DNA from: Litoditis marina
Taxonomy: Eukaryota; Nematoda; Chromadorea; Rhabditida; Rhabditidae
DNA: 64,000 nt
Direction of reading: 5' to 3'
Assembly (NCBI GenBank): GCA_964036275.1
Contig: OZ038434.1
Coordinates: forward strand, 1,386,560-1,450,559
Both the position numbers and the translations under genes were made by a program. This document shows, piece by piece, positions 24,300 to 37,100 of the stretch; position 1 is the stretch's first letter, and each line of letters opens with the position of its first letter. The notes beneath the pieces were generated by a model, which was not told where the DNA came from, did not search any database, and saw only the letters and a list, made by a program, of their open reading frames with translations.

Positions 24300-24565
24300 T
24301 TTCGCCCCCCCCCCCACTTTTTTCGTTTTAGCCGAAATAAGTCCTGTGTTACTTTCACCCCCCACCATGGAGGGTAAAAGTAACATGGCTCCGTTTCAAC
24401 TAAAAATCACAAGGATGGGGGGCGATTGTTAAAGATTGCCAGGCATGTTACTTTCACTCCCCCCCCCCATTTACGTTAGTGGGGGTGGGGTGATTGTACA
24501 CTGTCGAAATTCAACTTTAGCCCCCCACCTTACCATACATTTACCTTTTACCCCCCACCATTTTC
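24300..24565. repeat. G/C homopolymer-rich block, second locus
   Basis: C and G runs of 6-11 separated by TTACTTTCA-like linkers, similar in style to 14402-14778. The arrangement is partly palindromic. Confidence 0.75.
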
Positions 24566-26164
24566 TGTTGTGAATGTAAAATTTTCCCGCTGAACAACTC
24601 AGGAATAACTATCCAGTTCACGTAATGTAAAAGTAATATCTAATATTTCCCACTACCTCAAGGTATCAAGAAAAAACTTCCCACGCGACACTTTATGGAG
24701 CAGTTTTGACCTGATTAATTCCTTGCTTCTCACCCATGATGAATGAACTTCGTGTATATCTGGAATTTTGCAGGGAAAAAGCTCAATGACAAATTTTGCA
24801 CAACACGGAGCTTCAACAGACCTTTAACACGTGCACATAATGATAATGAAGCAGCAGCGGAAAATATAATATTCTGTTGAATTGCAATCCAAAACAAGCA
24901 GAAGGAATTTAACAATGATGTGTTTCGAAACTAGAGTCTCTTAGTGTTCAGTTGAAAGCCAGATCTACTGTGGTGTGTAGTCATTTTGGGAAAGACTATT
25001 CCACACCTAATATTGTAAAACATATCGCCATTCCGACGCGATCTTTTTTTTGATTATTTGTAAATTGGTCAAAAACATTGGTTAAAACGTCAGAATGGCG
25101 GGCTACTAGGGAAAACTCTTTTCTCGGTAGTGCGGAGTAGTTTGCGCCATAACGCTCAAAAGCAGAAAAGACAACAAGTTTAAATACCTATTCGGAGTGA
25201 TTAGTAGAGATTATTAGTTTATGAAACGCGTATATGCATTCAGCACGTAACGTAAACATAACACAGTTTTCGAGTTCGTGGAATCATTGACTCTAACACT
25301 CTGAAACGATAAGACTTGTAGTTTTACCGGGAACTAGCCTTGTGTTTTGTCATCATTGGGATACACAAATTTAAATTCCGGGTAATCCCATGTCTTTTGG
25401 AAATCTGTAAATCTGCCAGTTTTTTTCCGAGATTCCGGTGAAAATACAAGTCAGTTTATTTCAGGGAAAGTTCTTTTTTGCCCAGGATTCTCGGACTCAT
25501 ATTGGTTTTCGAACAGGTTTTGTCATTTTGTTCTTGGCTCGGTACTCGAAAAATTCAGTCGTAGAGCAACCAGAAAAAACTTAAATAAATACAAAACTAC
25601 CGCACAGAAAGATTTTTTTCCGAATGATTCAATGAATGTGAAAGCCTAATTGTTGGTGAACATGGTCTGTTCGTAAATGTCCCAAAAACAACGCAAACAT
25701 TTAAAAAAAATGAAGTTCATGATTCATTATCATGCACTGTTCGCAGTCCGAAACGTCACCAATTATCTCAAACTTGCCCCTAAGTGTTCCCACCACGCGG
25801 TCATGCCAGAAATAATTTTTTTCACACGCTCCAAATATGTTCATAGAAAACCAATGAGAATTAGTGATGATGGTTTAGATTCGGGGCACAGCTTCATGAA
25901 ACTGTTTGAAACGGAAATATACTGTCCACACAATCAAAGCTGTTACGGAAAACAAACAAAGGTTAAAAAAGAGAGAAACAGTTCTGTTGAATGCAAACTT
26001 ACTGTAGATCTGCCGGCATATTCCGTCCTCTTCATCCTATAGTGTATTTCTCATTTGAGCGCCCCGATTCGCTAGACTCGTATTTTGCGGAAACACGGCA
26101 TCCGCGAGCTCAAAAATGTTCCCGAAATGTTTCCTAATAGTGGTTCAGTTGTATTTTCTATCGC
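24566..26164. other. Intergenic, nothing recognised
   Basis: The 121-codon plus-strand frame at 25677-26042 has no recognised similarity, no signal peptide and no convincing splice sites, so I do not call it. Confidence 0.45.
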
Positions 26165-26335
26165 AGTACGTATGCTGGAACATCCCGGTCCCTTCATCCC
26201 ATCCTGCGTCTCCTTGTTTTGCGTTCGATTTCGCGAGACCCCGATCCCGGCGGATGTGAGGACAGAAAATTAACGTACATTGGAGGAGACGCAGGTTGGG
26301 ATGAAAAGGTCAAGATGTTCCAGCGTACGTACTCA
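26165..26335. repeat. Imperfect inverted repeat, about 50-bp arms
   Basis: Left arm contains GCTGGAACATC and CATCCTGCGTCTCC. The right arm carries the inverse, GGAGACGCAGGTTGGGATG and GATGTTCCAGCGTACG. The spacer is about 60 bp. Confidence 0.8.
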
Positions 26336-27025
26336 CAATAAACTGTTGTTGTTTGCGCAGTTCGCGTTGTACACCTGAATGGATAACCAGGATATCCTGA
26401 AACCAATAGCATAACATTTATGAAGAACTTTTTTGTTTGGTGCTCAATACTTTTCTCTGAGTGAATTTTATGTTATCGACCACTTTCGCGAGCATGTTTC
26501 CATGGCTTATTCAATCGTTGTGTCTTTTTCGCATTTCGCGTCTATCCCTGGAAAAACGTCCGACGCTTTCTCATCGCACCCAGTGAACTTTATATCGTCC
26601 AAAACAGAAATCGCTCAACTTAAACAAGGACTAACTTTCACAAATTATATATAAGCATTTACCGAATCCTGCTCCATCAACTCAAGCATATTCTTCAATT
26701 CCTTTCAATTGAACCTCATCTCTATAGGTTTCCATTTCCATTTCAATTGAACACAGAATTATCTCCTCGTACCATCTAACTTGAGAACTCACCACGTTTG
26801 CAACGCACACATTCTTTTTGGCTTCTGATGTACTCATCCATCACATTACCTAACTTCCGGAATCAACAATGTTATTGTGGTTGCCTCTACATGGTAATCT
26901 GATCAAAATTGTGTAAATTCCAAAGTAATCGGATACTCCACAGCCACAGTCTATCAATAGGTAAACACGTGCAAAGATTGTCGTATTTAACGAACATACT
27001 AAAAGGACCGGTCTGAATTCGAAAA

Positions 27026-30000
27026 ATGCTCTGTACTCTGCTTACCATCATCCCGCTTCTCTTTGTGAATCTGTGCGGGGCTTGCACTGAGTATCAAACG
27101 GTGAGGCGGATATTACTTTGGTGTGTGTACAGAGTTCTCAGACAGAGCCTGGGAGATAAAATTGATTTTTGAGTGGGAAATGGAACAATAAGTGAGAGAA
27201 TCAAATCTAAATGCATACATTTTATTTATATTTGGTTGAAAGATGAAGAAGTTTAATTTTCTGAAAATGGTACTAAGTCTGAAGTTCGTGGCCGCAAGAC
27301 TTGTAGCAGATTTTCCATGGCTAAGTCCCCCAAGATCTGTCATGGTTCCACGGCAAAATGCACACGAAAAGTAATACGTTTTGTTTTCAACTTCACTAGT
27401 ACAGACACTTCTAACACTAAGAAAAAAGCCAGGCCAATGCGGAAAAACGGAAATATCACACTCTAGGTCAAAATTTTTCAAAAAGAGAATCAAGTTGATT
27501 CCTATTTGAACTTGAAAATATGACCAGAAACGAACGCAAAAAAAAAACAATAATGGTCGTGCCTTCCACGTTTCTGGGAATGCATCGACATTACATAAAT
27601 AGAAGTAAATTGAATGGTCAGATTCAGTTAGTATTCTAATCAGGTATCGTGAAGATTGTCATGGCACGTTACTGAGTTCTGCTGTGTTTGAAGATACCAT
27701 TACTCTCTAATTTTGAGTTCAGAGTTAGCAGTTCCATCATATTGAGCTCGTAAACTCAACTACAGACATATAACATTTCCACCTTCATATTTCTCTGTTT
27801 TCTCATGAAAGCGATGTACGTAATGCACACGCGAACGAGTCACGTACAGAAAATTAAAGAATGCTGATAAAACACAAAAAGTTTTCCATACATTTTATTT
27901 TCTGTACAGAAATTAGGTGAAAAACTATTGGCCCATTAGCGCAGTGGCAGTGCCGAAGTTTTACCGTCCAACTTGCCACGGGTTCGATTCCCGTAAAAAT
28001 CGTTTTCTGCCCAAAATTCACGCGATGTGTATTTCTCTCATTTGAAATGGTCTACCCCTATAACAGGATAGTTCGCACAGTTCGCCTTCGCCTTTCAATG
28101 CCCGAAAATGTAATTTGGTGTCTGACTTGCGTTCATACTTGCAGATAGTTGGCGGAGATACCTGCTACCAGTTATGGAATGCCAATGGCCTCACAGATAC
28201 CAAATTTTACGCATTAAATCCCGGGATAGTCTGCATGAATTTACAGGTGAACATGTGTTATTCACCGAATCATCAAAACCAAGCATGAAAACTTTATTAT
28301 TCTGTAACGCGTATTTGGAAAAAAATGTTTCTAATATTTCAGCACATTAAGAATATTAGAATACTCATAGCAACTGTAATAACTTTTTATACTAGAAGAG
28401 TTTTTCCTAATGTGTTCGACGCGAGGAAAAAGTTATGGTTATATTACATATAACTGCGTTTTCACGTATTCACTTGTTTTGGGTATGAACCAATAAAAGG
28501 AGAGCGCAATTTTCTCGTCTATTTTTCAATCGAATTGAGGTTGATATTCCAAAACAGTGGTAAACTGAATCATTCACTTCTAGCCAAAGAAATTTCATTC
28601 AGATCGGACAAAAAGTTTGTGTTGGAGGTACTCCCGCTGGTGGTGGCAGTGGAAAACGTGTTGTTGGCTACTATCCAGAATGGGCTACTAGAGAGGTATG
28701 AACCCACTGAAATCTGTTTACATTGAATCACAGTATACACATTACTTGAAACGTAAAAAAGCTAGAAAAAGTAATTTTATTCAACCTGAGTTCGAGGCAA
28801 ATTTATTTTTAGGTCTAGATTTGGAACTGCCGTGAGTGACTTTTCTGTCAGTCATTCTCGTGATGCATAAATGTGGTTATAGCGACGGCGCTGCAATTGT
28901 TGAAGACCCTCGATCACCTTGATTTTGAAGAGCATTGGGACCAGTCAAGTGTTTCAGATAACTAATGCTCAGCTTCTCAAAATGACCACGGTCATTTTTG
29001 CCTTTGCCGAGATGTCTTCAGATGGAGCTGTCGATTTGGAGAACATGCAGTCGCAGAATCGTCTTAACAAACTCAAAACGGTGGGAATATCACAGAACTC
29101 TGAATTATTTTCTCGATCAATCTGTCAAGACGAAATTGCAAATCCGTATTGTGAGAGAGTTACTAGCGAAGTATCAATGGTTTTGTTCTCATTCAAATCG
29201 CAAGCATAAGTCCAATTACAGAAAGCGGCTCAAGTGAATCCGTCACTGAATATTTTGGTGGCGATTGGTGGCTGGTCGAATTCGCAGTTCTTCTCAGCAG
29301 TTACTCAAAAACCGGCATCGAGAAGAACTTTTGTGAACTCTGTCGTGAACTTCGTACAGGTTGGTTCATTTACATGGGCAGGTTCTTCACTTCAATGAAT
29401 GCACGATTTTTTCCGGTCAATATTGGTTGTTTTGTTGTATAAATACTTTTTTCTGTATTTTGAATCATATGTTCAATAAATACTCTCAGTCTTATTCTTA
29501 TACTGAATCATCTAGATAATGAACTGACGAAAGACATAAGTAACGCCCGCGGGTTCCGCATAGGGTCAGTTCAAGCATGATGGTACTCCCGGTTTAATTG
29601 TGTATCTTTTGATGCGTAGAGCAAAAAACTCGCCGTAGCATCCCAATTATCAAATCGATAATATGTTCACTCGCAATGTTTTTATATATTCAGCGAAACG
29701 ATATTGATGGCGTGGATATTGATTGGGAGTATCCGGTGGCGGAAGGAGATTCTCAAGGAAATCCTGCGGACAAAGGTATGCCATGTGTCTCAAAAGTAAT
29801 TTCAACTTAAGTTTTGTTGGACAATACCAATGATATATTCAGAAGGACTCGGTAAATGTTTGGTGTTCAAAATACAAAATTCGAGAACTATTGAACTTCT
29901 TGTACAAGTCCGAGTGTACAACAGAATTTTTAGCATTTATTCTGTTTGGCAGTGGAGTATTTTGCTACTTTGTATTGTGAAAATTTTAACACTTTCAATA

Positions 30001-32056
30001 TTCTGCACTCGTTATAACTCCTATTCAGCAAACTTCGTTTTCCTTCTTCGCGAGTTACGCACAGGGCTGAAATCTTTGCAAGCGGAACAGGGTAGACAGA
30101 AGCCCTACTTGTTGACTATTGCGGCTGCGGCCGATTCTTGGATTCTTCATCAAGCCTACGATCTACCCGCCATTAAAACTGTAGGTCAACAATTTAGAAA
30201 GTTTGTTGGGTGTTCACCGGTCGCAAAGCAATTAACACAATTAGAGATTTTCACCGCAAATGGAATAAGAAATGCTGAACGTGTTATCTATCTGTACAAA
30301 TCTACCCCTGTAACCTTAAACAATGAGCTCAGCTCCTTCAAGCGTTGAACGAAAATATAGACAATCTCGGAATCTTAATGAAGTTCAGCCTAAATTTGTA
30401 GGCAAAACCAACATAGACGAGATATATTTCATCTATTCTGCTACTGACCTACTACTTTCTGCTGATCTACAACTAATGAATTTCATGCGAATTTATTCAT
30501 TTGAAACTAATAAAATTGAAACTGATGCCAAAGTTCTAGTACTTGGACTTCATTAACGTGATGACGTATGACTACTACGGGCTGTGGAACGGAGTCACGG
30601 GACCTGCATCTCCGCTCTACAATGCCGCGCCGCCTGGTGAAAGCCAGAACGAAAATATTGATTATGCCATAAAATACTTCATCTCCAAAGGAATCAGTGC
30701 CAGTAAACTCAACATAGGAGTACCATTTTATGGAAGGTGAGGCTACAGTTAACAAGAATGAAATCTCTAGCTTAATATAGTTACAGTTGAAAATAACAGA
30801 TTACAGAAAGTAAATCAAATGTGCTCACCTGGAGGTTCCTCAGTGAGGTAGGGAAGAAATTAACAAGATATCTTCCTTCAGGAATAAGGGAGGTTATTTC
30901 ATTGAACGTCTAAAACGATGTCGAGTTAACGGTTAACCAGACACTGGCTGAGTTGTAGGCGAAATATGTATTTGGTGTAGGTTTTTACGGAAAATTTCTA
31001 GTTTCTGGAAGAACGTGGGTGGAGCTATTGGTTCCGATCCAATGTTCAGAAAATCGATAAAAGTGGATGGAGTCTACGTCGGAGGATCTGTCCCCTGGCG
31101 AAATATTAGTCAGTTATCCTGCGAAGCGCTCTCCAGAATAGTTTTTGATCACAATATAATAAACTATTAACTAAATCACAAGTGAGTTCAATAGTTTTAT
31201 ACGAAAAAAAGGAAAGATTCGAAAGTCCTCAGCCGAGTGTTCCAGTTCGTTCGAGTGAGACTTCCCAAAATCCATTTACGGTTTTCCGTTGACAACGAAT
31301 AATGGCTGGGAAAACATTTGTTTCCACTTCCTCCTTTTTCCCCATAGTGACACATACGTGCTAAAATTTGGTTGCAGAAAAACATAAAACAACTAAACGA
31401 CTTTTTTCAGATATTGCTTAGCAACCTTTTCAAAATGGTAACAAATTTTTTTTGCAATTACAGAAAGTTCGGGATGGGATCTCTCAAAGACTATCTTCAA
31501 CTCGGTTGCCAAGTCCTCTTACATCTGGGATGCCGCCAACAAGAAGTTGCTCGTTTTCGAAAACGTTCGAAGTATCAACGCGAAGGTTGCGTATGCAAAA
31601 TCCAAGTGAGATGGAGTTTCATGAAATAACGGTACCATAAATAGTCTCGTAGAAGTTTACAACCTCACGTTCACGTGACGCAAAGTAATCAGACACGGCT
31701 GATCAAGTGGTCAATTTCTATTGCTACGAAAAACATCTTCTTCTTCGAGGAGCGAGAGTTTCAGAACATCAATGCAAGCATATGAATAATGTGTGCTGGG
31801 ACTGGTGGAAGTATGCACATTTAATTGCACCAAATATGGAGCCAACCGAAAACGATGAAGTTAATCGTACGGACATTTTCTGTTCCGCGATTCAAGTTAT
31901 GATAGTTATGTTTCTGTTTAATGTGCAAAACGGTCACTTTTTTCACAAAATGGACAATTATGTTTCAGTGACATCGGAGGTCTAATGATTTGGGCGATTG
32001 ACCAAGATGATGATGCGAACACCCTACTTACCGCTGTAGCAGCTGTAAATAACTGA
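27026..32056 (+). CDS. Secreted LysM plus GH18 chitinase-like protein, copy 1
   Basis: Eleven exons (27026-27100, 28145-28246, 28603-28695, 28958-29080, 29222-29359, 29694-29775, 30029-30180, 30540-30736, 31002-31108, 31464-31605, 31969-32056) give 432 residues. Residues 1-19 are a signal peptide. A LysM domain follows at about 22-66 (VGGDTCYQLWNANGL, LNPGIVCMNLQ). After a GGGSG linker, a GH18 barrel starts at RVVGYYPEW (about 78-86), with VAIGGWSNSQFF, catalytic motif DGVDIDWE (Glu188), MTYDYYG (263-269) and C-terminal GGLMIWAID. All usual GH18 catalytic residues are present, so chitinase activity is plausible. LysM binds chitin or peptidoglycan, which suggests a role in cuticle or eggshell turnover or in defence. 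C. elegans has proteins with this domain pair. The donor of exon 9 (GTCAGT) is unusual. Intron 1 contains a tRNA-like fragment and a MITE. Confidence 0.93.
27612..27745 (-). mobile_element. CACGTG-tipped MITE, degenerate copy
   Basis: Shares GTTAGTATTCTAATCAGG and GAGTTCTGCTGTGTTTGAA with other family members; the CACGTG tip itself is degraded. It lies in intron 1 of the LysM-GH18 gene. Confidence 0.55.
27930..28002 (+). pseudogene. tRNA-like fragment in intron 1
   Basis: A box-like TTAGCGCAGTGGCAGTGC and T arm ACGGGTTCGATTCCCGT fold, but the acceptor ends (GGCCCAT and AAAAATC) do not pair. Confidence 0.5.
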
Positions 32057-32560
32057 AATACGATAAAATTTATGTTATAAAAAATGTTATTCATAGTTTG
32101 TTCTATTTTTGTTTTATTTTGTTTTCATTTGTTTTTTGTGTGTTATTATTCATTTAAACATACGTGAAAGGATCGTGTCTGATCTTTTGCGTATTGCAAA
32201 CAGAAAGGGATCACATTTTGACCACATAATTGGCTACTGGTTGTGTTCAAGCATACGGTTGCTGACCAAAGTCTCAATGTCGAGAGTTGATCTTTTTCCT
32301 TCATTTTGCTACCTCAACTTATCTCATCTGTATCACACATTTATGTCATGCATGCTATGCGACATTTCTGAGCGATTTGGTGTTCTTCATTTCATTTGGT
32401 GTGGAGTGCCCATGTTAAACGAACAACAATCGGCACCTCGAACATATACTGACGAAACCCCGATTATTTCTCAGAACTTTCTTTATTATTGTTACAAATT
32501 ACTCCACAAATGGTTTCAACGCGTGATGTTTCTTCGAAGTAATATATATATGATTATTCA

Positions 32561-32956
32561 TCAAAGGGACCGTACCTCTATAATGTGAAATCTAGGTAAT
32601 TTTTAAAAAATGAAAAAAGTCATTTATTCTGTTTTGAGATGAAAGTTCATACCGTACGTACCACATTATTACGGAGCAAAATAGAAGCCAACAGGATTTG
32701 AGTTACTGTAATGCAGCAATCCTATCACTGCTTTGTAGTTTTCATGATATTTAGAAATCGTTTCTCACAGAATTTGAAAATTTTGTACGTAGGTGAACTC
32801 GGCGGTGTATGTACGTGCGCGTGGTCGCGCCACATTTTTGAGAACACGAAGCAAGACAGGAAGTCGACACCTATATGAATGATTTTGGTTTTTCAATGTG
32901 AACAATCTTGACTAATCAGCTCGAACCTCCAAATTAAAGAGGAAAGGTCCCTTTAA
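32561..32956. mobile_element. MITE with AGGGACCGTACCTCT ends
   Basis: The left end AAAGGGACCGTACCTCT and the right end AGAGGAAAGGTCCCTTTAA are inverted copies about 395 bp apart. The right side abuts TTAA and the left TCAA, suggesting a TTAA target site as in piggyBac-type elements. It matches the inner element at 45387-45868. Confidence 0.75.
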
Positions 32957-33561
32957 CTTATTGGCAGTTTTTGTTCACAGCTTAGGTGAAACATTCAAAT
33001 GACACTTTTGACCTTTTACAATTTTAAAGAACATTCAGATGTAACTTCAATCAATATGACATCATCCCTGCTATTTTCTCATACAACTATAACAAACATG
33101 TTTTGCAGTTTTTTTTCCAGTTTCAAATCCTTTTTGCGTGATTATAACATTCTGAAATCGGAACAAAACAAGTAGATCACTGGATCTGGTCATTGTTCAC
33201 AGAATTTATTCGTAATAAGTGGTTTGTTTTTCCATTTTGGGAATCATTGTTTAAGAGAATTGTTGATAGTCCTTATATTTCGGTCAGATCAGAGTACATT
33301 TATGCTGGAAACTCTCGACATCTTGGCTCTACCTTGCGTTTCTCAGATTCTTTGACTTTAACATTCCAGGTAATTTGTAACAACAGAGAAAAATCGGAGT
33401 TCGAAGAAACACAGACTGAGAGGTGATTGTCAGGATATTATTGAATACAGCTTCCACAATTTGTTATGTTGAGCTGCATTTTCTCCAAGGCGAAGACATA
33501 TAGTTCTTGCTTTATACAAACCAGCTTATACCTGGGTATTCCGCCCCATCCCCTTGTATTG

Positions 33562-33625
33562 GTAGTTTGATCTCGTGTTTTTTGATCAAAACTTGTGAAT
33601 CGGTATCATCGAGATCAAACTGCAA
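33562..33625. repeat. Mini inverted-repeat element, TAGTTTGATCTC family
   Basis: GTAGTTTGATCTCG at the left end and CGAGATCAAACTGC at the right end are inverted copies 64 bp apart. Confidence 0.75.
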
Positions 33626-33673
33626 CGAAAGGCATGAGAATTCCCTTATAGTGCGTGCCAAATTCATAAAATT

Positions 33674-33748
33674 CTGTCTCTCGCCGGAATCAAACATGCG
33701 AGCAAAAGATTCGTAGCAGGGCGCTAACCACTGCGCTATTAGAGCACA
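33674..33748 (-). pseudogene. tRNA-like fragment
   Basis: On the minus strand, TAGCGCAGTGGTTAGCGC is a good A box and D arm, and GTTTGATTCC a weak B box. The acceptor pairing is poor. Confidence 0.5.
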
Positions 33749-34195
33749 TAACCGGGAAGTTTTGGAATCAAAGACATGTATGCGTACACAGCGGAAATTC
33801 AGATATACAGCACCCTCCCGCCTTTCCGTTGGCGACGACTATAGTTTGATGATCATGGGTGAAAACGTTTTCTGCAAGCGGTTTGTCATTCAACTATGCC
33901 TCGAACAAATACTTTGTTTTCGATTTCATTCAATACTGAAAATACTAAGTTGGGAACAAAACAATGTAAGTAGATTAGTGAAATTGTTCGTTGGTAACGG
34001 AAATTGTTGTGTCCGTCATAGACAAGTACTTATAGAGAGAATAGTTGAAATTCCGATATTTCCTTTCAGATCACTAGTGAATTACAAATTCACGCAAAAC
34101 ATATTATACTATTATTCAAAAACGTACAATATTAAAGTGCACATATGCTGTTTTATTTAACACTTCCAGGTGAATTAACTCTTCACTGTTATTGT

Positions 34196-37100
34196 ATGTG
34201 GTTCTTAATTCTTTTTGCTGTGGTCAAGATAGGCTCAGGAGTGCCGACGTGCGGGCAACAGCACCAGGTTCGCTCGAAAACGTGAAGCCTGGCGGCGTAG
34301 CAATCCCTCGACCCTCATGCGAACTTCATATGAGTTTCGTATTAGATACCTCATGCGCTGATCGTGAACTTCTATTGTGGTAGCATAGCAATCAATAGGA
34401 TCTCGTGAGAAGCTCGTGCGAATAGCTCATGAGGTGATCTCATGAACTTTTGTGGGGCTTGCTACGCCGCCTGTAGTGTGCTGGAAGTGAATTGGACAGT
34501 CACGTTAATTTAGCATTTTAATGATTCACCGTGCAGTTTTTCACTCCACGTTTCTGACTTCTGCTTTGTTTAACGTCTGTCACATGACTCTGCAATTGAC
34601 CTACAGTATACAGTAACTTGAATCGTAAAATTGGCGTACTTCAAGCAGACAAGCTTGAACATATCTCGCGCTAACGTCAATGTGAATTTTTTCTCAGGTT
34701 AAAACCAAATATATCTGATCCATTTATGACAATTTGTTACATTGTGTTGCGTGACGTATCATAGAATGAAACGAAACTTGAACATTATAAGTTCTGAGAG
34801 AACTAGTATGATCAATACGTTGAGGTGAGCGACATCGACACATGTGAGGCTATATGGACGGCGAATAATATGACTGAGGACCTTTTCATTGACAGTAACC
34901 CCGGGTTGGATTGTAATAATCTTCAGGTATGTTCATTCGAACTTAACTGACAGCTTTTTCCGAGATTCGGTGAATGATTAATGTTGTAATGAAAAAAATT
35001 GAATTCGGAACCGTTGAAGAAGCATGAATTCTATAATTGAACGCGTGTCCATGTGATGAGTTGTAAGAGAGGAGAGGTTGCATTAGAGAAACGATGTAAA
35101 TGGTGTTAATAAAGTTTTGTGTTAATTGTAAATGGACTAATTTTCAGAAACGTTATAATAAAGTTGACAGTAATCTAGAAAGAAGAGATTTTTTTTCGCG
35201 AGCAGTCTTGTTTAACTTTATTTGGTATGCAACCAACAAACAGAAGATTCAACTTATCGCTATCTATTGTTAGAACTCTGTCATTTTTTACTCTGTTTTT
35301 TTATTAGCTGATTCTTTTTAATAGTTTGACCTTTGAAGATTTTGTGATTCAGATTGGACAACTACTATGCGTGATGTGTGGAAACGATCCTATTGCAGGT
35401 TTAAGACGACATTTTTCGGCTTCAGCTTGTTACTAATTATATCATGTTGAATGGTATTTGCGTGAAAAAAAGTTGACGCAGAGTGCAACAATATTCTCAA
35501 AACACCCAGTACACTTTGATTCAGCAGTTGGAGTTATTCGGTCGCGAGATATTTCCACTGGTTTCGAATTCTCCACTTCTAATTCGCGTGTCTTGCAGTT
35601 AAAAATATATTTTTTTCATATTCACAGTAGCACAGTGTTTCATATAGTGTGGGTTTAGCTACTTCTTATCATATAGCCCTTTTTATGGACTATTTCATAA
35701 TGTATTTTATTCCATCAATACGGTATAGAACCATTCATAAACTCGATGTTTTGTGAATACCTTCAGAAGTGTTTCTAACCGAAACTATGACGTTCATATG
35801 TTGAATTACTATAACTATGGAAAAGTTTCTGCGTTTCAGTAGCCCCAATTCTTTCTAAATGTGGCACACGGATTGTGGGATACTACACGGGATGGGGAGA
35901 ACGGGAAGTGAGTTGAAAAGAACAAAAGATGGTAAGACAACGACACTGAAGCTCGTTTCAACCACCACTTAGGATAAAGTTGATCTTAAATCAAACTTTC
36001 TCTATTAACACCATCTAACATGGCCTACTGTAAGTGCATGCTACGCTTCAATACGGATCAGCTTGAAACTACTCTACATTTCATTGTTTTATAACCCATT
36101 CAAATTTCTTGTTTTATTTAACAGACAATATGTCAATATGTCGACAGTAGTACAAACCAAAAATCCTAATATACACAAAGTTGTATATCACGAGCAATCC
36201 TGATAGACGTTGTTCTTCATGTTGAAGCATCGAATCATATTAATGAACGTTTCGACAATGGAATCGGTAACTTCGGTTCGTTCACGTTAAGTTTCATTTT
36301 GTGTTCGGTAGAGAAATCTTACCAAACTCATTTCTGTTTCAGGTTACTCAATTCCAACTGCGGACCTTGACACACGTCATTTTTGCGTATGTATATGCGC
36401 ATCCGAACGGCCGGGTGGGATTTCGAGCGACTGCTGCCGGCCAGAAAGCATTGCGACGGTTCAACGGACTGAGAAATGTGAGTTTTCAGAGTGAGTTGTT
36501 TTAGACTGCATGTATAACCTCCATTTTTCATCCCTGTTTGCGTTTCAAGCACTCCCACCGAGGAATTTGTATTCTTCCCTCTGACAAACATGAACCTTTC
36601 GTTTCTTTATCGCCTAAGCAGGTAACATTCTATTCTCAATTACTTCAAGTCATTGAATCTGAACCTTCATAGTGTTTGATGATATTTTTGCACTAAGCTA
36701 GTATCAAACTTTCAGAGAGCTACGCGAGCAGTTCCGCGACCTAAAATCATGATAGCTATTGGAGGAAAGGACAACTCGCAGTATTTTTCCGCGTATGCCT
36801 CCAACCCTGTCCTGAGGAGTCGATTCATCAATTCAGTGATTACATTCATTCAGGTACAGAATACGATAGTCTGCATAATCAACATATACTAGTTTTTCGA
36901 TGAACTAATGATTCAGAATGAACAAAAACCTCCGCTACAGATAGTAATAATGAAGATTAATAAGTAATGATATGAAGAGAGAACCGGGTCCCGGGAACAT
37001 ATTAAAACAACACTTCATGGCCCCTTATGTTGTATTGTGTTATTACCGTTTGCGCGACCATGCAATGCATAAATGCCTGTTGAAATCGTTTAGGTTGGAA

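Larger units (their letters stand above)
32957..34195. other. Intergenic between the two LysM-GH18 genes
   Basis: Contains a mini inverted-repeat element (33562-33625) and a tRNA-like fragment (33674-33748, minus strand). No gene seen. Confidence 0.55.

Noticed and set aside
27113..27550. 145-codon minus-strand frame inside intron 1 of the first LysM-GH18 gene
   Set aside because: No recognisable domain, no splice partners, and it lies antisense within an intron.
29830..30348. 172-codon frame read straight through
   Set aside because: Only its 30029-30180 part is coding, as GH18 exon 7; the rest is intron.
32109..32588. 159-codon plus-strand frame
   Set aside because: Low-complexity AT-rich start, overlaps the left end of a MITE, no domain.
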